Shown here: in pieces, positions 13,537 to 13,815 of the stretch
How the letters are laid out: each line of letters starts with the position of its first letter
Position numbering within the stretch: position 1 is the first letter of the stretch
DNA from: JAKFWI01 sp031398975
Lineage (GTDB): Bacteria; Pseudomonadota; Alphaproteobacteria; Caulobacterales; Aquidulcibacteraceae
NCBI GenBank assembly: GCA_031398975.1
Contig: JANNOI010000056.1
Location: forward strand, 1-13,815
Reading direction: 5' to 3'
Length of the DNA stretch: 13,815 nt
The notes under the pieces: model-generated
Told to the model about the DNA's origin: nothing
The model's database searches: none
Seen by the model: the letters and a program-made list of their open reading frames with translations, nothing else
Program-made: the position numbers and the translations under genes

Positions 13537-13815
13537 ATGCCCGCCGTCGAAGTCGCCCAGCGCGTGCGTGACGCGATAAAATCCGTCAACGCCGCCGATC
13601 TGAGCAGCCGCGAACGAAACACGCGTCTGGTGGAGGTGCTGAGCCTGTCCGAGCAGCTCGTGGAGGCGCCGAGGGGGACCCAACCCGGCATGAGCAGCGA
13701 ACGTGTGGTCGATGTCGACACCCCCCTGGGCCTGGCGCGGGTTCACCTCAACCGGCCCTCAGGCGCTCGCGGTTCAGTGGTGCTGACCCACGGCGCCGGC
13801 GGCAGCATCCAGGCT
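13537..13815 (+). CDS. Alpha/beta-hydrolase-like protein with N-terminal extension, 3' end outside window
   Basis: The frame is open from ATG 13537 to the right edge (93 codons). The ATG has an excellent GGAAGGAG (13523-13530) 6 bases upstream. Residues 1-51 are a polar, probably helical segment (RVRDAIKSVNAADLSSRERN, then LVEVLSLSEQLVEAP) that I do not recognise. From Met52 (ATG at 13690) the sequence reads like the start of a small alpha/beta hydrolase of the dienelactone-hydrolase-related/KANL3-Tex30 type: VDTPLGLARVHLNRP, then VVLTHGAGGS with the HGxGG oxyanion turn after a hydrophobic strand. The catalytic Ser and His lie outside the window. Either this is a fusion translated from 13537, or the hydrolase starts at 13690, where the ribosome-binding site is poorer (GAGGGGGA, 12 bases away). 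It probably shares a transcript with cheY. Confidence 0.7.
   Translation, partial: MPAVEVAQRVRDAIKSVNAADLSSRERNTRLVEVLSLSEQLVEAPRGTQPGMSSERVVDVDTPLGLARVHLNRPSGARGSVVLTHGAGGSIQA

Overview
The window is high-GC DNA (roughly two-thirds G+C or more, by eye) from an alphaproteobacterium. The clearest lineage marker is GcrA, the cell-cycle transcription factor that works with CcrM DNA methylation and is confined to Alphaproteobacteria. The phoR/pstB/phoU/phoB order and scarce GANTC sites also fit a Caulobacterales-like organism (Caulobacter or Hyphomonas type). The species cannot be named from the sequence alone.

Layout. Positions 1-1460 (minus) hold the N-terminal part of an M13 metallopeptidase lipoprotein that runs off the left edge. 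Positions 1675-5642 (plus) hold the phosphate-starvation module phoR, pstB, phoU, phoB, with a well-formed Pho box just after phoR. The permease genes pstC and pstA, usual between phoR and pstB in related genomes, are absent here. A 128-bp imperfect palindromic repeat (5643-5770) separates phoB from the convergent gcrA (minus, 5784-6314). The 276-bp gap between gcrA and the divergent permease gene carries a DnaA-box-like sequence, two CtrA-type TTAACC motifs and three GANTC methylation sites. Positions 6591-7403 encode an ABC-2 type permease without an adjacent ATPase.

Positions 7496-8428 encode an orphan trypsin-like serine protease with all three catalytic residues visible. It lies in an AT-richer segment with different codon use, the one clear sign of horizontal acquisition in the window. 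After it come argD-argF-hslO (8588-11612, plus), joined by two identical GTGA stop/start overlaps. Converging on them is the minus-strand pair MaoC-family hydratase and ribF (11588-13022), whose last gene overlaps hslO by 25 bp. Divergent from that pair is cheY (13130-13516), followed at 20 bp by the start of an alpha/beta-hydrolase-like gene that runs off the right edge.

How the genes work together. PhoR and PhoB form the phosphate two-component system, and PstB and PhoU connect it to transport. GcrA is a cell-cycle regulator, ArgD and ArgF make citrulline in arginine synthesis, HslO is a redox-controlled chaperone, RibF makes FMN and FAD, and CheY is a chemotaxis output. Most of this is conserved chromosomal backbone. 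I see no convincing new multi-gene system. The points most worth a second look are the protease island, the regulatory-site cluster beside gcrA, the reduced pst locus and the N-terminal extension of the hydrolase after cheY. All promoter and binding-site calls are motif matches by eye.
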